Source of the DNA: an uncultured Prevotella sp.
Lineage (GTDB): Bacteria > Bacteroidota > Bacteroidia > Bacteroidales > Bacteroidaceae
Assembly (NCBI GenBank): GCA_944319915.1
Contig: CALUEY010000002.1
Span: 140,331-204,330, forward strand
DNA: 64,000 nucleotides
Reading direction: 5' to 3'
Position numbers and translations under genes: made by a program
Notes under the pieces: model-generated
Databases searched by the model: none
What the model was told of the DNA's origin: nothing
Seen by the model: the letters and a program-made list of their open reading frames with translations, nothing else
In this document: positions 62,615-64,000 of the stretch, in pieces
How the letters are laid out: each line of letters starts with the position of its first letter
Numbering within the stretch: the stretch's first letter is position 1

Positions 62615-63320
62615 CTGCTTCTGTATTTTGTTCGATAACTATTGCTGAAAGAACACAATCTTCCACATCATTTAGTGTAAGGTACGAGTCGTTAATGTTC
62701 ACTTCTCCGTATTCAGATTCAGTTTTTTCTTTATTTATTTTCTTTGCTGATGCAACCAACATTATATTGGAAGGAATATCGGCAACTTCAAACTCCAAAA
62801 CATCCGCTTCTGCTCCCTCTGCAAATTTTATGTCAGCTCCAAATTTATCTGCCATATCTTTTGCAGTCATACCAACATAGATGCCATTGTCCATCTTCAA
62901 CTTTGGGGAATACACAACAATCTTTCCAACATTTGTTGAATATATGCCGTTATCCATTAAGGAATAACATTCAAGAGCCGCCATTAACTCATCATTATCA
63001 TACAACAAGAGATAAGGCGTTCCTTCACCAAGAGCCATTTGCTTTATCCCCATTTTATTGTAAAAGCCACATTTTGTTTCATTGCAGGAGGTGATTTCTT
63101 CTTTTGTAGGAGGCCAACTACTTTCCTCAACAATCAAGCATTCAGCCAATGGCGTACCTATTTTCAATTCGCCAACACCTTGTTCTGTGACGGTTGGAAA
63201 ACTCTTGTTTGTTGAACTTAAATCCTTTGTCTGTTCACCACTTTTCGAAGATTGAGAATTGCATCCGAACAACAATAATGTTGAAAGAGCAACTGAAAAA
63301 TAAAGTTTTGAATGTTTCAT
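62601..63320 (-). CDS. Lipoprotein, unrecognised
   Basis: 239 residues. Lipobox at LLLFGC after MKHSKLYFSVALST. A Ser/Thr/Lys-rich linker leads to a globular part with VGELKIGTPLAECLIVEESS, LLLYDNDELMAALECYSLMD and GIYVGMTAKDMADKFGADIK. The last block resembles motifs of proteins that fold like BamE/SmpA (VGMT..D), but this is a weak likeness. Four cysteines occur in the mature part. Located between two zinc-ribbon/membrane genes on the same strand, overlapping one of them. Confidence 0.78.
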   Translation of the reverse strand: MKHSKLYFSVALSTLLLFGCNSQSSKSGEQTKDLSSTNKSFPTVTEQGVGELKIGTPLAECLIVEESSWPPTKEEITSCNETKCGFYNKMGIKQMALGEGTPYLLLYDNDELMAALECYSLMDNGIYSTNVGKIVVYSPKLKMDNGIYVGMTAKDMADKFGADIKFAEGAEADVLEFEVADIPSNIMLVASAKKINKEKTESEYGEVNINDSYLTLNDVEDCVLSAIVIEQNTEADGTY

Positions 63321-63347
63321 GATTCCGTGTATTTATCCGTCAATTAT

Positions 63348-64000
63348 TCAATTTCTTTTATCAAGTGAAACACTAAGTTCTTTTGACCCGTCTATTGCGA
63401 ATCCATCATAGTTTTGTCCGTCAATTTGGATTTGAAACTTGTTCATTCCGTCTTTCCCTGTAAAAACATATTCATTCCCAACAATTTCACCGTCCATTTT
63501 TATTTTGCCACCCAAATCAACATTTGTGTATATGCATTCCGATAGATTGTCGCCATCCTTCACAAATGCCAATTCAATGGGATAAGTACCGTTTGCATCT
63601 GTCATTGAGCCATAAAGTGTTATGTTCTCCAATGCTTCAGTTGCGCATGAATCAGATACAACAAAGTTGTCATTCTCCGTTGCAACAGCCAAAGATTCTG
63701 AAAGCAATTCGTCTTGTTTGATTGCTTCAGTGTCGGCAATAGCTGTTGTGTCTTGTTGTTGGCCGTTTGAGCCGTTATTACTGTTTAGCAAAGCAAACAA
63801 TACGCCACATCCGATAATAACAACTACAACAATAGCAATTATAATACCTTTCTTACTACCTCTTCGTTGAGGTTGAGGATTGTCGTTTGCAACTTCCTCT
63901 TTGGAAGTTTTCAATGTTGTAGTATGAGTTTCTACGGATTGTTTAGCTTCTTCTTGTTCTTGCTCCATTGACAAGCGCACAGAGTAGCCACATTTAGGGC
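63348..64000 (-). CDS. Zinc-ribbon, single-membrane-span protein, N-terminus outside the window
   Basis: The frame runs off the right edge. The residues before the first in-window GTG read PKCGYSV, so a zinc ribbon of the CPKCG type probably opens the protein. An acidic/Gln-rich linker, a membrane helix (GIIIAIVVVVIIGCGVLFAL) and a beta-rich extracytoplasmic domain follow (ENITLYGSMTDANGTYPIEL, GNEYVFTGKDGMNKFQIQID). The layout is the same as in the WG-repeat protein two genes downstream. No family name can be given. Confidence 0.78.
   Translation of the reverse strand, partial: PKCGYSVRLSMEQEQEEAKQSVETHTTTLKTSKEEVANDNPQPQRRGSKKGIIIAIVVVVIIGCGVLFALLNSNNGSNGQQQDTTAIADTEAIKQDELLSESLAVATENDNFVVSDSCATEALENITLYGSMTDANGTYPIELAFVKDGDNLSECIYTNVDLGGKIKMDGEIVGNEYVFTGKDGMNKFQIQIDGQNYDGFAIDGSKELSVSLDKRN

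Overview
The window is a stretch of bacterial chromosome from the Bacteroidota, most likely a Bacteroidales genome of the Prevotella type. This rests on several things: start regions without Shine-Dalgarno sequences; promoter-like boxes of the phylum type (TAnnTTTG about 20 nt after a TTG); an LpxC-FabZ fusion; a type IX secretion (T9SS) sorting domain; PPi-dependent phosphofructokinase plus a membrane pyrophosphatase; TonB-era outer-membrane barrels; and a 673-residue urocanate hydratase. I saw no rRNA, tRNA, CRISPR array, transposase or phage gene. Coding density is high and most of the window is GC-rich; from about 59.7 kb to the end it becomes clearly AT-rich.

Layout. 1-6652: envelope genes (a barrel protein cut by the window edge, a LysM/periplasmic-binding fusion, a T9SS-sorted protein overlapping uvrA, an OprO/P-like porin). 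6944-8911: two small-ion transporters (MntP, YeiH). 9007-18673, minus strand: one long likely operon HD hydrolase - lpxD - lpxC/fabZ - lpxA - miaA - PBP1A - helicase, so lipid A and peptidoglycan synthesis are run together. 19063-25689, minus strand: a second operon phoH - purC - menG - aroE - purM - prfA - pyrF. 26232-34248: a DUF5715-like protein, membrane pyrophosphatase, an acidic unknown, and a three-gene operon ending in a split amidase. 34518-41129: PPi-PFK, GH25 lysozyme, a small HNH remnant, prmA, a Tyr/Trp/Gly-rich secreted protein and a FadL-like barrel. 41356-44494: fur - purA - hisS, tightly coupled. 44564-50559: an SGNH esterase with a broken pectinesterase tail, a rubrerythrin, a lipoprotein whose start codon lies inside a terminator hairpin, cytidine deaminase, a glucosaminidase and ispE. 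51061-58713: ridA - queC, then a complete histidine-degradation set ftcD - hutU - hutH - hutI. 58872-64000: a GNAT enzyme, then an AT-rich accessory block of lipoproteins and zinc-ribbon/transmembrane proteins including one with WG repeats.

The main unexplained signal is a dispersed intergenic element seen six times (near 7656, 18844, 25897, 37277, 49581, 59602). Each copy has four units with a 22-nt period, each unit centred on a near-palindrome of the type AAACGG-n-CCGTTT, followed in most copies by a loosely conserved directional tail. All six lie on the same strand in the longest gene gaps. In one copy the middle two units form an 18-bp hairpin. Three copies also have an 18-nt palindrome of 7-4-7 design nearby. 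I do not recognise this as a named element and cannot search for it here.
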